A stretch of DNA of 64,000 nt from Chloroflexota bacterium (GTDB lineage Bacteria > Chloroflexota > Anaerolineae > Aggregatilineales > J027). Below the pieces are notes generated by a model that ran no database searches, was not told the DNA's origin, and saw nothing but the letters and a program-made list of their open reading frames with translations. Positions 36,370 to 46,417 of this stretch are shown piece by piece; the stretch's first letter is position 1; each line of letters starts with the position of its first letter. The translations under genes were made by a program, and so were the position numbers. The stretch is taken from positions 310,001 through 374,000 of the forward strand of contig QMIT01000005.1 in assembly GCA_024434115.1 (NCBI GenBank), given 5' to 3'.

Positions 36370-37856
36370 ATACTCTATTGGTGTTACCCATTCTAGTTCC
36401 GTTTGTCACCGCCATCTTGTGTTTGTTTGCGTGGCGGCAGATTGCCCTGCAACGTTGGTTGAGCGTGGTGGGGACGGCAAGCCTATTGGTTGTGGGGCTT
36501 ATACTGCTCTATGCCGTTAATCGGGATGGTATACAGGCAGTTCAGATAGGCAGTTGGACAGCCCCTTTTGGAATTACAGTGGTCGTGGATCTATTCAGTG
36601 CCATCATGGTGAGCATCACGGGTTTGATGGGGTTGCTGGTGATGGTTTATTCACTCGGCAGTATTGATTTAGAACGCCAACGTTTTGGTTATTACCCCTT
36701 GTTTTGCACCCTGTTGATGGGCGTCAGTGGGGCGTTTATCACAGGCGATTTATTCAATTTGTATGTGTGGTTTGAGGTGCTACTGATAAGCTCCTTTGTC
36801 TTGATGGCATTGGGCGGAGAACGCAGGCAGTTGGCCGGGGCGATCCAATATGTCGTGATGAACTTGATTTCCTCCAGTATCTTTTTAGCTGCCTTGGGGA
36901 TTGTTTATAGTGTGACAGGCACGCTCAATATGGCCGACCTTGCCCTCCAAATCCAGCAGGTACAGCAACCCGGCATTGTAAACATTCTAGCGATCATGTT
37001 CTTGGTTGCTTTTGGCATTAAAGCAGCTATCTTTCCCTTGTTCTTCTGGTTGCCTGCTTCCTACGATACCCCACCTATTGCCGTCACCGCGATCTTTGCG
37101 GCCTTGCTCACTAAGGTGGGGGTCTATGCGTTAGTGCGAATCTTTACGCTCATTTTTGTCCAAGATATGGCTGGGCTACGTGAGGTGATGCTCGTCTTGG
37201 CAGGGCTGACGATGATTGTAGGAGTCTTTGGTGCAGCCTCGGAATATGAATTTAGGCGAGTATTATCCTTCCATATCGTCAGTCAGATTGGCTATATGCT
37301 GATGGGTTTAGCGTTGTTCACCCCTTTGGCGTTGGCAGGTACAATTTACTTCTTGCTGCATAACATCCTCGCCAAAACCAATTTATTCCTCATTAGTGGT
37401 GTGGCACAGCGCTTGCAAGGCTCCTATGAGCTAAAAAAGATGGGCGGCCTGTATAAAAACTATCCTATATTGGGGGTGCTGTTCCTGATTCCTGCTTTCT
37501 CGTTAGCGGGCATTCCGCCCCTATCCGGTTTTTGGGGTAAGCTGTTACTCGTCCGGGCTGGTTTGGAAATTGAGCAATACCTTGTGGTGGGGGTTTCTTT
37601 GTTTGTGAGCGTTTGGACTACCTATTCAATGCTCAAATTGTGGTCAGAAGCCTTCCTAAAAGATTCCCCTCAAACAGACAGGCCAGCACAAGGGTTATGG
37701 CAAGTTGGGTTTGTACTGCTGTTGCCTATCATAATCTTATCCTTGCTCACCGTATTGATGGGTATCCTAGCAGAGCCGGTCGTGGCCTTAACACAACGGG
37801 CAGCCACCCAATTGATGACCCCCGACGATTATATCCAAGCCGTGCTGAAAGGATAA
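36366..37856 (+). CDS. mrpD: Na+/H+ antiporter subunit D
   Basis: The 496-residue NuoN/M-like antiporter subunit has about fourteen helices. Key proton-channel features are present: [21 protein letters not shown] with the conserved Glu, and [22 protein letters not shown] with the conserved Lys. [17 protein letters not shown] and [12 protein letters not shown] complete the Proton_antipo_M domain. It overlaps mrpC by 4 bp (ATGA). With MrpA it forms the ion path of the complex. Confidence 0.93.
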   Translation: MNTLLVLPILVPFVTAILCLFAWRQIALQRWLSVVGTASLLVVGLILLYAVNRDGIQAVQIGSWTAPFGITVVVDLFSAIMVSITGLMGLLVMVYSLGSIDLERQRFGYYPLFCTLLMGVSGAFITGDLFNLYVWFEVLLISSFVLMALGGERRQLAGAIQYVVMNLISSSIFLAALGIVYSVTGTLNMADLALQIQQVQQPGIVNILAIMFLVAFGIKAAIFPLFFWLPASYDTPPIAVTAIFAALLTKVGVYALVRIFTLIFVQDMAGLREVMLVLAGLTMIVGVFGAASEYEFRRVLSFHIVSQIGYMLMGLALFTPLALAGTIYFLLHNILAKTNLFLISGVAQRLQGSYELKKMGGLYKNYPILGVLFLIPAFSLAGIPPLSGFWGKLLLVRAGLEIEQYLVVGVSLFVSVWTTYSMLKLWSEAFLKDSPQTDRPAQGLWQVGFVLLLPIIILSLLTVLMGILAEPVVALTQRAATQLMTPDDYIQAVLKG

Positions 37857-37861
37857 ATGTC

Positions 37862-38338
37862 ATGCGGCCACTCTTGTTAAATGTATTTTTGGGTTTAGTT
37901 TGGACAGCCCTAACAGGTGAATTTACATCCATCAATTTTGTGATGGGTTTGGTAAGTGGCTATATCTTGATTTTTATCTTTCAGGGAGCACTTTTTCCTA
38001 ATGGCAGTTACCATAAAAAGGTTTTCCAAGCCATCAATTTTTTTCTCTACTTCTTTTGGGAGCTACTGCTTTCCAATCTCCGGGTGGCCCGTGAGGTACT
38101 GACGCCGAAATTTTCTATGAAACCGGGTATAGTTGGTATTCCTTTGGATCTCAAAAGCGACCTAGAAATTACCGTCCTTGCCAACTTGATTACCCTTACT
38201 CCCGGAACGCTTTCGCTAGATGTCTCTGACGACAGAAAGACCTTGTATGTCCATAGTATGTACGTGACGGATGTGGATTCCTTCCGAGCATCCATCAAAA
38301 ATGGGTTTGAAAAACGGGTTCGGGAATTATTCCAATGA
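37862..38338 (+). CDS. mrpE: Na+/H+ antiporter subunit E
   Basis: The 158-residue protein has two N-terminal helices (LLLNVFLGLVWTALTG, FVMGLVSGYILIFIF) and a cytoplasmic domain with LANLITLTPGTLSLDVSDD, the hallmark of MrpE. ATG 37862 begins 6 bp after mrpD ends. A longer frame starting upstream inside mrpD is ignored because the family begins near MRPLLLN. It stabilises the assembled antiporter complex. Confidence 0.92.
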   Translation: MRPLLLNVFLGLVWTALTGEFTSINFVMGLVSGYILIFIFQGALFPNGSYHKKVFQAINFFLYFFWELLLSNLRVAREVLTPKFSMKPGIVGIPLDLKSDLEITVLANLITLTPGTLSLDVSDDRKTLYVHSMYVTDVDSFRASIKNGFEKRVRELFQ

Positions 38339-38604
38339 CTTTAGTAGATCTGATAGTGTACATCATTATGCCATTGTTGAGTCTAGCATTGGTCTTTGCT
38401 TTTTATCGGGTGTTAAAAGGCCCGACCATCGCAGATCGAGTTGTAGCTGTAGATTTGATAACAACCATCGGGCTTGCGCTCATTGTCTGCTTTGCTATGA
38501 TCGCCGAGCAGACCTTGTTTATTGATGTTGCGATGGTGGTTGCTTTAACAGGCTTTTTGGGAACTATCGCCTTTGCCTATTATATTGAGCAGCAGAAAGG
38601 GTAA
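38335..38604 (+). CDS. mrpF: Na+/H+ antiporter subunit F
   Basis: The 89-residue protein has three helices with the MrpF signature RVLKGPTIADRVVAVDLITT and FIDVAMVVALTGFLGTIAFAYYI. It overlaps mrpE by 4 bp (ATGA). The subunit is small and hydrophobic and is required for complex integrity. Confidence 0.93.
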   Translation: MTLVDLIVYIIMPLLSLALVFAFYRVLKGPTIADRVVAVDLITTIGLALIVCFAMIAEQTLFIDVAMVVALTGFLGTIAFAYYIEQQKG

Positions 38605-38609
38605 TCACC

Positions 38610-39026
38610 GTGCTTGAACTAGGTTTGAAGGATATCCTCAGTTTCATGAGTCTGTTGATTGGGGCGGTCTTTATCGTCATTGCAGGTTTGGGCTTGTATC
38701 GGATGCCCGACCTTTTCATGCGGATGTCTATGACGACCAAGGCATCTACTATGGGGATTGGGTTTATGTTGATGGGGGCTACCATTCATCTTTATACCGA
38801 TCGCCCCGTTGTGACGAAGCTGATCGCTATGGCTATATTTATCTTTTTGACCGCCCCGGTCTCGGCCCATATGTTGGGGCGAGCAGGTTACCGTGATGCT
38901 CTTACCCAGTTATGGACTGGCACGTGGGTAGATGAGCTCCATGACCAATATAATCGCCGTCAGCATACTTTGGATAGTCTAGATGAGGCAGAATTGGCGA
39001 TTGCCAACCAGAGAAAGCAAGTTTGA
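38610..39026 (+). CDS. mrpG: Na+/H+ antiporter subunit G
   Basis: The 138-residue protein has three helices and the family core GLYRMPDLFMRMSMTTKASTMGIG and APVSAHMLGRAGYR. It starts with GTG five bases after mrpF ends. The C-terminal charged tail (WVDELHDQYNRRQHT...) is longer than in short members. It completes a full Mrp set: AB fusion, C, D, E, F and G. Confidence 0.92.
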   Translation: MLELGLKDILSFMSLLIGAVFIVIAGLGLYRMPDLFMRMSMTTKASTMGIGFMLMGATIHLYTDRPVVTKLIAMAIFIFLTAPVSAHMLGRAGYRDALTQLWTGTWVDELHDQYNRRQHTLDSLDEAELAIANQRKQV

Positions 39027-39038
39027 CCTAGCTAAGAA

Positions 39039-39152
39039 ATGCCCGCTCAACCTGAAAAGCAGCTTGACTCCCTTATCTTCCGCCATATCAATCCTTATGG
39101 CCTCTTTGAGATGGATATGACCCAACGTATCCCCTTGACAGTTTCGGCCTAA
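39039..39152 (+). CDS. Possible 37-residue small protein after mrpG
   Basis: The frame from ATG 39039 reads MPAQPEKQLDSLIFRHINPY... and ends RIPLTVSA. It has protein-like composition and lies 12 bp after mrpG, ahead of the right copy of the direct repeat. It may be a real small gene or the start of a lost one. No family is recognised. Confidence 0.3.
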   Translation: MPAQPEKQLDSLIFRHINPYGLFEMDMTQRIPLTVSA

Positions 39153-39213
39153 TGTCAAGCAATGCCATCTCGACGGATGATTCTTTAAATTTCTTTAATA
39201 AAGTTGGGCCATG

Positions 39214-39306
39214 ACAATGGTAGGAACAGAAAACCGTTGTACGGTTCAGTTGCATCGAACCCGGAATTGAAGCACATATATCGTGACCAAGGGATTTCAA
39301 GGGGAT
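39214..39306 (+). repeat. 92-bp direct repeat, right copy
   Basis: This is the same sequence and orientation as 32870-32961, with one extra T in the CCGTTGTACGG segment. It lies between mrpG and the convergent propeller gene. The stretch 39307-39389 shows nothing else. Confidence 0.85.
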
Positions 39307-39389
39307 GCCCATTATTGGTGGTCGGAGATTGGCTGCACCAAACACGACCACCTGATTATTGATTCGTTTTCAATCTAGGGCGGGGTGCT

Positions 39390-40427
39390 TTATTCCGTTG
39401 GCAGCGTCCACGTCGCCAGATAAACACCTATCACGTCGCTGTCCCATGCCGGGTCAAAAAATACCATCAGCGTGCCATCCTCGATCACCGATGAGCGCAA
39501 CCGATCATAGGGATTGGTGGTCAGCAGCGGCCCAACAAACAAGGGATTGTCCGCGTAATCCGTCCATGTGATGCCGTCGGTGCTGGTCGCGTAGCCAATG
39601 CCAAACTGATCGGCTTCTAATGGTACGCCCTGATAAATCATGGCCCAGCCTGTTCCCGTTGGCAGCACATTCACCGCCGCGATGTAATGATTCCATTGAT
39701 TAGGTGTGCTGAAATACACCGGGTCGCTCTCGGCAAAGGCGCGTTCGGTGGTGGCCGGGTCATCATATTTTGTCCAGTTGATGCCGTCGGGGGAGGTGGC
39801 GCGACCAAAATTATGCCCCTGATTACAGCAGCCGTCATAATACATCACAAAGCCGTCGTCGGTGGCGTTGACATTAATCGAATCCACGTTGCTATCCCAC
39901 TGACGGGCGCTCCCCGGCCCAAAGGCAACTACGTCGGCTTCAATTGTCCAAGGGCCATCCAATGACGGGGCAGTGGCACGGCGGATTTGCACTCCAGCCA
40001 GATTTCCCGGCGCGGCATAAGCGAAAATGTACAGCACCCACGTATCCCCATCTTGCACCGCACTCAGCGCATTGATATTCGACGGCGGACGGCTGGCGTC
40101 AAAAGCATCGGGTGTCAAAATGGGGTTCGCGGCGTCGCGGGTCCAATTGATCCCATCCGGGCTGGTGGCGTGACCAATCGAGGTGGCTAAGGGGTGGTCG
40201 GCGCTAGCCCCGTTGTAGAAAAGATGAAATACGCCATCATCCACCACTACCGCCCCTACTGCTACAAGTCCCGAATCCCATGCCTCGGCTTCACCCAATC
40301 CAAACACCGGGGTATCCGACACCAATATGAGGCCAGCGCCATCCTGCCCCTGTGCTGAATGAGGGGCAAACCCCAAAATAACGATTAGAACCACCGATAC
40401 CCATCTGAAAAAAGCAGTTTTATTCAC
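39390..40427 (-). CDS. Secreted five-bladed propeller protein (glycosidase-like)
   Basis: The 345-residue exported protein has a signal peptide (residues about 1-28, ending SAQGQ). Propeller blades are marked by repeats of the form G(H/R/Y)ATS(P/T)DGI(N/T)WT near residues 85, 212 and 285, with FHLFYNG, WVLYIFAYAA, FVMYYDG and WAMIYQG strands. The fold matches GH43/GH32/GH130-like propellers, but the catalytic acids cannot be assigned with certainty, so it may bind rather than cleave glycans. A ribosome binding site is expected near 40435 (AAAGGAGCATCAGCC). It appears to be monocistronic. Confidence 0.75.
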   Translation of the reverse strand: MNKTAFFRWVSVVLIVILGFAPHSAQGQDGAGLILVSDTPVFGLGEAEAWDSGLVAVGAVVVDDGVFHLFYNGASADHPLATSIGHATSPDGINWTRDAANPILTPDAFDASRPPSNINALSAVQDGDTWVLYIFAYAAPGNLAGVQIRRATAPSLDGPWTIEADVVAFGPGSARQWDSNVDSINVNATDDGFVMYYDGCCNQGHNFGRATSPDGINWTKYDDPATTERAFAESDPVYFSTPNQWNHYIAAVNVLPTGTGWAMIYQGVPLEADQFGIGYATSTDGITWTDYADNPLFVGPLLTTNPYDRLRSSVIEDGTLMVFFDPAWDSDVIGVYLATWTLPTE

Positions 40428-40598
40428 GGCTGATGCTCCTTTGAAAATTTCTTCAATCCTAGCATCATTAACCTCGACGGCGTTTTGGGGTTCAAACTAT
40501 TAAGCATATTTCCAATACATTTCTGATATAGGGGGTGTAAGTCAGGCGAAAGGCAAGGGCGTCTAAATAGTATGCACATCGAATGAAGGAAGATCATC

Positions 40599-40826
40599 AT
40601 GAACCGCAACGACACCTTCGACGAAATCACCCGCCTTGCCAATGAGCGACTGGATATTTGGCGTCAGGCAGGCAAATCCGCAATGACGGACGCCATGCGT
40701 ACCCGCCTCCATCAGATTGAGGGCCAATTGCCCACCCTTTGGGATTTGCTGCGCCGTGAAATTGCAGCAGGTCAGCGGCGACCCGCACGTGAAGACATGG
40801 TATCGCTCATGGACTTGGCAGCGTAG
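40599..40826 (+). CDS. Hypothetical small helical protein
   Basis: The 75-residue helical protein includes DEITRLANERLDIWRQAGKS and REEIAAG-like helices rich in Arg and Glu. No signal, membrane segment or motif is recognised. The ATG is preceded by AAGGAAG at good spacing, and a terminator hairpin lies 14 bp after the stop, which supports it being a real single gene. Function is unknown. Confidence 0.65.
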   Translation: MNRNDTFDEITRLANERLDIWRQAGKSAMTDAMRTRLHQIEGQLPTLWDLLRREIAAGQRRPAREDMVSLMDLAA

Positions 40827-40840
40827 AAAAATGAGGCACA

Positions 40841-40880
40841 CCCCCTTGTCCGAAAAGCGATAAGGGGGTCCTGATTTTTT
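40841..40880 (+). terminator. Terminator hairpin after the 75-residue gene
   Basis: CCCCCTT (40841-40847) pairs with AAGGGGG (40862-40868), followed after six bases by TTTTTT (40875-40880). It lies between convergent genes and may serve both. Confidence 0.7.
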
Positions 40881-41394
40881 AGCTGAGGCGCTCCAGCGAT
40901 TGAATCTGTTTGCTGGCGGTTTTAAGGCTCTTGGTTTGTCCTTCTGGCACAGCATAATAAATCCGATAGCTGGCCCCATCTTGCACCACTTCATATTGCG
41001 TGGGGTCAACCCCAAACTCATACCCGCTGATACTGACCACATAGCGCCGTCCATTTTCAGTGCTGTCTGTACGTAGGCGAGCCTCACCCTCAATCTGGTG
41101 CATAACATAGGTATCGTTGCGGGTCGCATATGCAAACCATGTACCAAGACCACTGAGAATGCTAAACACCCCTAGCGTCGCTATGGCGGGCAGGCGGTTT
41201 TCCTCATTTAACAAAAGGCCCAACACAACGGTCAAGGCGATAAAGCCAAGTGTAATAACCACCGACACCTGTAAGCAGCTTTTATTCATCTCCGCATATT
41301 TTTGCGACTGCGTGGGCGACATCACCCCTTGGCGGTTGTATTGCAAATCGGTTTCATCAAAATGAAAAACATCGGCGAGACCACTATCCAACAT
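40879..41394 (-). CDS. Hypothetical protein with two membrane helices
   Basis: The 171-residue protein has a cytoplasmic N-terminus (VFHFDETDLQYNRQGVMSPTQSQKY), two helices at about 42-62 and 68-90, and a C-terminal soluble domain of about 75 residues (GRRYVVSISGYEFGVDPTQYEV...YRIYYAVPEGQTKSL). The beta-rich tail looks like a PH- or SH3-like small domain. I recognise no family with certainty. There is no clear ribosome binding site before ATG 41394. A divergent promoter for this gene should lie at 41395-41460. Confidence 0.65.
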   Translation of the reverse strand: MLDSGLADVFHFDETDLQYNRQGVMSPTQSQKYAEMNKSCLQVSVVITLGFIALTVVLGLLLNEENRLPAIATLGVFSILSGLGTWFAYATRNDTYVMHQIEGEARLRTDSTENGRRYVVSISGYEFGVDPTQYEVVQDGASYRIYYAVPEGQTKSLKTASKQIQSLERLS

Positions 41395-41460
41395 GGTTTT
41401 TTTGACCTCGATAAGATGAAATAAAGTGGAATGCCATCCATAGTATCAGAATTCCGAAGG

Positions 41461-42279
41461 CTATGGCAATGATACGGGGATGGGGAGATGTGAGATTCCA
41501 TCCCATTTTGCCGTCCACCCGGCTTTGATTTCTCCCTCTAGGATGCGGATAACGTACTTGGCACCGGGATTACTCGATTTCTTAGCGGCGGCAATCGCGG
41601 CAGCACGATCATACTCCACGCGGCAAAAATCGAGGGCATAGCCGTGTTGGTCAGCGGTCAAAATGGCATAACAGGCGCGTTTTTCGGCGGTGACTGGATT
41701 GCTGACATTGCCGGGGTTGAGGATATGCCTGCCATTTAATCGGCGATTCATTTGTGAATGGAAATGCCCCACACAGATTAAATCCGCCTCACAACCCATC
41801 AGGCAGTTTTCCAATTCCGTATCACTAAGCGCAGGATGCAGGCCATCGCCATCGTCTGTCCCCGGCGCGGCATGAACCAGCAGCACCCGTGTCCCATCGG
41901 GTAGGGTCAGGTATTGTTCTAGCGGTAAATCGCGTAGCCAATCTACCCAACCTGTCGCCTCCAAATAGCCCTGAGTCCACGCAAAACTGCCCGCAACCTC
42001 TGCCAATATACGCACGAGAGCCGGGTCTTGTTGGGCATCTTCAATGGTTGGATGAGGGCGGTCTGGGCTAAATACATAACGATCCGCGTTGCCGCGTATG
42101 AATAACGCATCTGGCAAACGGGCAAGACGCTCCAAGACCCCCGCCGGGTCAACCCCAATGGAGGCTAGATCACCCAAAACCCAGTAACCCTCTACTCCCC
42201 CGCGCCGCTGAATATCGGCAAGAACGGCATCCAGCGCAATCGAATTTCCATGAATGTCGGCAAGAATGGCGATACGCAT
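41461..42279 (-). CDS. Calcineurin-like metallophosphoesterase (YfcE/MJ0936 group)
   Basis: The 272-residue protein begins with the metal-site motif MRIAILADIHGNSIALDAVL (D8, H10) and has WVLGDLASIG (GD motif), FIRGNADRY (GNxD/H), LLVHAAPG and LICVGHFHSQM (GHxH). This is the complete dimetal phosphodiesterase set. The MJ0936/YfcE group acts on cyclic or simple phosphodiesters. The reaction in this host is unknown, and a link to cAMP turnover with the cyclase at 18.3 kb is speculative. Start is ATG 42279 with AAAGGAG upstream; a TTG one codon earlier is possible. Confidence 0.87.
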   Translation of the reverse strand: MRIAILADIHGNSIALDAVLADIQRRGGVEGYWVLGDLASIGVDPAGVLERLARLPDALFIRGNADRYVFSPDRPHPTIEDAQQDPALVRILAEVAGSFAWTQGYLEATGWVDWLRDLPLEQYLTLPDGTRVLLVHAAPGTDDGDGLHPALSDTELENCLMGCEADLICVGHFHSQMNRRLNGRHILNPGNVSNPVTAEKRACYAILTADQHGYALDFCRVEYDRAAAIAAAKKSSNPGAKYVIRILEGEIKAGWTAKWDGISHLPIPVSLP

Positions 42280-42620
42280 CAATGATTCTCCTTTGCTTTC
42301 GTAATGAGCGCTAAATTTATACTAGCGGCCACCATAATTATCTACGTTTGGTCTTCGCCCAGATGCTGACTACCTGACAAGTTGGGGACATTTCAAAACC
42401 GAATAGACCAGCTCGAGTCTTTTCGGGATACATAACCGCTCATTCAATCTTTGCCCAAGCGGCCCAGATGTCATGAAAATCCGTGTTTTTCGTCACCGTC
42501 TCCGCCTATCTTGGGAGAACGGGGGTAATCTTGAGATGGAGCTTTCACCGTAATTCAACTCAAAAAGTCCGCGTATCGCTACCTCGCATTGATGCCTCTA
42601 AAAAATGAAGGATAAGCTGA
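42280..42620. other. Intergenic region
   Basis: This gap of about 340 bp lies between the divergent phosphoesterase and molybdenum hydroxylase genes. It should hold both promoters. I see no hairpin, repeat or gene in it. Confidence 0.4.
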
Positions 42621-43088
42621 ATGGAATCAATCACCCTGCATGTAAATGGACAGGCATACACGGTAGAGGTGCATCCTGAGATGCCGCTGCTGTGGGTTTT
42701 ACGCGACTTGCTCGGATTGACCGGTACAAAATATGGGTGCGGGATCGGTCAATGCGGCGCATGTACCGTGCATCAAGATGGGGAAGCCATCCCATCATGC
42801 ACGACCCCGGTTTCTGAGATTCATGAGAGTGAAATCACCACCATTGAAGGCTTAGGTGGTGAGAATCCGCTGCAAAGCGCTTGGATTGCGGAGGGCGTTC
42901 CGCAGTGTGGGTATTGTCAGCCGGGCCAGATTATGACTGCCGCAGCGCTGCTGATACATAACCCGAATCCTGATGATGAAGCGATTGATGAAGCGATGGC
43001 GTATAACCTTTGCCGCTGCGGAACTTACCAGCGTATCCGCCGTGCCATCCACCTCGCTGCTGGACAGCCGGAAGGAAGTGCGACATGA
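42621..43088 (+). CDS. [2Fe-2S] subunit of a molybdenum hydroxylase (IorA-like)
   Basis: The 155-residue protein has a plant-type ferredoxin domain with [14 protein letters not shown] and a distal Cys (SCTTPV), followed by a helical domain with [10 protein letters not shown] and [10 protein letters not shown]. This gives eight cysteines for two [2Fe-2S] clusters, as in the small subunit of isoquinoline 1-oxidoreductase and aldehyde oxidases. It passes electrons from the Mo-site of the next gene product to an acceptor. Its last four bases overlap the start of the large subunit (ATGA). Confidence 0.92.
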   Translation: MESITLHVNGQAYTVEVHPEMPLLWVLRDLLGLTGTKYGCGIGQCGACTVHQDGEAIPSCTTPVSEIHESEITTIEGLGGENPLQSAWIAEGVPQCGYCQPGQIMTAAALLIHNPNPDDEAIDEAMAYNLCRCGTYQRIRRAIHLAAGQPEGSAT

Positions 43089-45121
43089 ACGCCAAACTTT
43101 CGCGTCGTGAATTTATCAAGGTTTCGGCAGTGGGTGGGGGGTTGCTGTTGGGTTTTCACCTGCCAGCGACACAAAAAGCCCGGGCACAGACGGCAGAAAC
43201 AATCTTTATGCCAAATGCCTACATACGGATCACAAGTGACAATACAATAACGCTTATGGTACACCGCTCCGAGATGGGACAGGGGGTGCAGACCGCCATC
43301 CCGATGATTCTCGCTGACGAGTTGGAGGCGGACTGGGCACAGGTTCGCTTTGAACAAGCACCTGCTGATTCGGCTTATGGCGATCAGGCCACAGGTGGCA
43401 GTGTCAGCATCAGCAGTTCGTATGGCACGCTCCGTCTGGCCGGAGCCACCGCACGCACCATGTTGATTGCCGCGGCTGCACAAATCTGGAATGTTGATCC
43501 AGCCGAATGTCACGCCGAAAATAGCCTAGTTATTCATGAGGAAAAACAACTCAGTTACGGTGAATTGGCAGCAACCGCCGCGACCTTACCTGTTCCCCGG
43601 CGGCAGGAGCTTCAACTGAAAGACCCGTCGGCTTTTCGCCTCATCGGAACAAGTATCCCGAATGTATTAACCCCGCAGTACGTAGATGGAACGGCCCAGT
43701 ATGCCATTGATGTTCGCCTGCCGGGAATGTTATATGCAGCGGTGGCACGTTGCCCGGTCTTTGGAGGCAGCGTTGTGAGCTACGACGACACTCAGGCCAG
43801 AGCGTTTGAGGGTGTACGTCAAGTGGTTGAAATCGAAAATGGGGTAGCAGTCGTGGGGGATAATAGTTGGGCGGCATTAGTGGGGCGTGATTTGCTTGAC
43901 ATCACTTGGGATGAAGGCGATTTCGCAGGTCAGAATGATGAAACACTGTTGCAGACCTTCACCGCCGAAATTCCGCCTGCTGAGGGAGCCGCTGCCATCG
44001 AAGCTATCTATTTTACGCCGTACCTTGCCCATGCCACGATGGAACCGATGAACTGCACCGCCGATGTACGCCCGGATGGATGTGACGTTTGGGCACCGAC
44101 ACAGAATCGGCAGCAAGCGAAGTCGGTGGCGGTCTCTGAAACTCGTTTAAGCCAAGATGTCGTAAATGTCCATGTACCGCCGATTGGTTGCGGCTTGGGG
44201 CGGCGGCTAAAAGTGGATTATGTGAAAGAAGCCGTGCAGATTTCAAAACTGGTCGGTGTGCCGATTAAGTTGCTTTGGTCGCGTGAGGATGATATTCAAA
44301 ATGGCGCTTACCGCCCAGCGACTTACCATGTTTTGCGGGCGGCACTCGATGAACAGGGAATGCCAAGCTACTTCGAACATCACATCGCGGGTCAGCCTGT
44401 CGCCGCCGCTAGTGATTTGGCATATGGGGCGAGCGATCATCCATACCGCTTTGGTGATTCTGTAGTGCGGGCACATCCTGTTACGCTGCCCATCCCCACC
44501 GCCTATTTTCGTTCGGTTTCAAACCCCACCAGCGCCTTTGCCAGAGAAGCCTTTTTAGATGAAATGGCCGAATTAGCAGGGCAAGACCCCTATGAATATC
44601 GGATGGCATTGTTACGGAGCGAGCGTTTCAAAGTTGTGCTAGAAACGGCGGCACGTGAAGCCGGTTGGGGAAATCCGTTGCCCGAAGGCCATGCGCACGG
44701 CATTGCTTTTCATACCACATGGGGCATTCCCGTTGCAGAGGTTGCCGAAGTTTCTATCTCAAGAGACAAGCCGCGCATCCACCGTATTGTGTGTGCGATT
44801 GATTGTGGGTTGGTCATCAATCCCGATATGGTGGTGGCCCAAATGGAAAGTGGGATTGCGGTTGGTTTGTCGTCACTGTTCAACGCGATCACGTTTGAAG
44901 AGGGACGGATTCAAGAGAGTAATCTCCGCAACTATCCACTGTTGGAAATGGAAGCCATGCCGGTAGTAGATGTACACATCGTCCCTAGCACCGAAATGCC
45001 CGAAGGCGTTGGGGAAATGGGTATTCCTCCGGTGGTTCCTGCGGTGATTAATGCGCTCTATAAGCTCACGGGCAAGCGTATCCGCCAACTGCCCATTCGG
45101 GAAGACGATTTTTCTAGATAG
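43085..45121 (+). CDS. Molybdopterin-binding subunit, isoquinoline 1-oxidoreductase beta-like
   Basis: This 678-residue protein carries a Tat signal: [19 protein letters not shown] within the first 30 residues, so the complex is exported folded. Xanthine dehydrogenase-family blocks are present: [22 protein letters not shown], the [18 protein letters not shown] segment, and near the C-terminus [19 protein letters not shown] with the catalytic Glu of the Mo site. The IorB type lacks a CO-dehydrogenase FAD subunit, so electrons probably go to cytochromes. The substrate (N-heterocycle or aldehyde) is unknown. The start is ATG 43085, overlapping the small-subunit gene. Confidence 0.9.
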   Translation: MNAKLSRREFIKVSAVGGGLLLGFHLPATQKARAQTAETIFMPNAYIRITSDNTITLMVHRSEMGQGVQTAIPMILADELEADWAQVRFEQAPADSAYGDQATGGSVSISSSYGTLRLAGATARTMLIAAAAQIWNVDPAECHAENSLVIHEEKQLSYGELAATAATLPVPRRQELQLKDPSAFRLIGTSIPNVLTPQYVDGTAQYAIDVRLPGMLYAAVARCPVFGGSVVSYDDTQARAFEGVRQVVEIENGVAVVGDNSWAALVGRDLLDITWDEGDFAGQNDETLLQTFTAEIPPAEGAAAIEAIYFTPYLAHATMEPMNCTADVRPDGCDVWAPTQNRQQAKSVAVSETRLSQDVVNVHVPPIGCGLGRRLKVDYVKEAVQISKLVGVPIKLLWSREDDIQNGAYRPATYHVLRAALDEQGMPSYFEHHIAGQPVAAASDLAYGASDHPYRFGDSVVRAHPVTLPIPTAYFRSVSNPTSAFAREAFLDEMAELAGQDPYEYRMALLRSERFKVVLETAAREAGWGNPLPEGHAHGIAFHTTWGIPVAEVAEVSISRDKPRIHRIVCAIDCGLVINPDMVVAQMESGIAVGLSSLFNAITFEEGRIQESNLRNYPLLEMEAMPVVDVHIVPSTEMPEGVGEMGIPPVVPAVINALYKLTGKRIRQLPIREDDFSR

Positions 45122-45137
45122 GCTTTTGCCACCGGAC

Positions 45138-45209
45138 GGGGACAAATCCCTGCTGCCCGACCCAAATGATGTGTATGGGTGCTGGGCTTGAGATGCCGGG
45201 ATTTGCCCC
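45138..45209. repeat. Long nested hairpin after the hydroxylase operon
   Basis: GGGGACAAATCCC (45138-45150) pairs with GGGATTTGCCCC (45198-45209) with one bulge, and inside CCCGACCC pairs with GGGTGCTGGG. The fold lies 17 bp after the stop and may end the hydroxylase transcript, but no T-run follows. The remainder to 45465 holds no gene. Confidence 0.55.
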
Positions 45210-45465
45210 AAGTCAGGTAAACCTGTATATCATATTGCGGTCAGGCGACCTAGCGTGCAAGCCTCACCACTGGCCTGATGAAGTCAGTGGCTAAACTGCC
45301 GCCCATCCTACTGATCAAAAGCAACCGCACCCGCCCTCCAGTGACTGGTCTTTGGCTCAACCTTTCATTCGGTGCAAGGTGAGTAAAAATTCTCGGTAGA
45401 GGATCTCGCTGACAATTTGCTATCCTAGATAAAAGAAGTTTACAAGGAGAGTAGGGGCGTAAAAA

Positions 45466-45750
45466 ATGGATGGCAAAAATATCCGTGAAGTGACATCCAA
45501 AGGCGTTTCATATATTGATGACGACGGGCAGGAACAGTTTATTGATTTTGAAACGTGCTATCAAAACTATCTAAAATCCTTTGAAGACCACGAATACATC
45601 GAAAACATCCGCCAACAAAGCAAAGATGATGCTGAACTCCAAAAGTGGCTTGAGCGAAGAAAGGCGTGGCGAGAGGTCGGTGTACGAAATATTCTACAAC
45701 CTCCTTGGGCGGATGGCCCGTATATCGAGTTTTATACAGAGCGCGACTAA
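45466..45750 (+). CDS. Hypothetical small acidic protein
   Basis: The 94-residue protein includes VSYIDDDGQEQFIDFETCYQNYLKSF and the helical block DDAELQKWLERRKAWREVG. It is soluble, acidic and probably alpha/beta. I recognise no family. The start ATG is preceded by AGGAG at a long spacing and by GGGGCG closer. It looks like a real gene from composition, but neighbours (hydroxylase, HIT) give no clue to its role. Confidence 0.55.
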   Translation: MDGKNIREVTSKGVSYIDDDGQEQFIDFETCYQNYLKSFEDHEYIENIRQQSKDDAELQKWLERRKAWREVGVRNILQPPWADGPYIEFYTERD

Positions 45751-45919
45751 GATTCAATTTTGCATCGGTTGAAGATTACCGTGTGATCAGAGTGGCAATC
45801 CTACAATCTGGTTGGCAAACCCATGATCTAAGTTAGGCACAGTTTCATTCGTCATAGTGAGGTTATTTTTGCTTATTGGGAGCTAGAATCGGCTCGTTCA
45901 AATAAGGGAGCAAGGTCAA

Positions 45920-46402
45920 ATGACCAGTTGCCACACCTGTGAATTAGTAGAACGACGCAATGTGGGCGATGCCCCTTTATGGGATAGCATATTCCGTACC
46001 CCATACTGGGATGTCGTGCATTGCAATAGTACCTCGCTCTTGGGCTGGTTGATCTTGGTTCAAAGGCGGCATATCGCGGCTATCGAGGAATTGTCCGAGG
46101 CTGAGGCGATTGAGTTAGGCAAGTTGATCCGGCATGTGTCCATTGTGGTGACGGAGCTAACGGGTTGTATCAAAACCTATGTCGTCCAATTTGCCGAAGC
46201 CCCCGGCCACAACCATGTGCATTTCCATATCATCCCTCGAATGCCCAATCAACTGGATGAACACCGAGGGCCGGGTGTTTTCAAACAACTGGGTGTTTTG
46301 GAAGCGGAACGGGTGAGCGAGACCGCGATGAACGAACTCGCTCAAAAAGTGCGCCGCTATCTGGAAACACAACTCGGAGATCAGATCGTTGAAATTTGTT
46401 GA
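45920..46402 (+). CDS. HIT family hydrolase
   Basis: The 160-residue protein has a histidine-triad motif read as GHNHVHFHIIPR (His-x-His-x-His, about residues 92-102), whose central His forms the nucleotidyl intermediate. An N-terminal CHTCELVERR stretch, a possible zinc CxxC, and the FAEAPGHNH block fit small bacterial HIT hydrolases that act on dinucleoside phosphates or nucleotide-phosphoramidates. ATG 45920 has AAGGTC nearby. The gene looks complete. Confidence 0.85.
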   Translation: MTSCHTCELVERRNVGDAPLWDSIFRTPYWDVVHCNSTSLLGWLILVQRRHIAAIEELSEAEAIELGKLIRHVSIVVTELTGCIKTYVVQFAEAPGHNHVHFHIIPRMPNQLDEHRGPGVFKQLGVLEAERVSETAMNELAQKVRRYLETQLGDQIVEIC

Positions 46403-46417
46403 CGGGGTGAAATTAGA

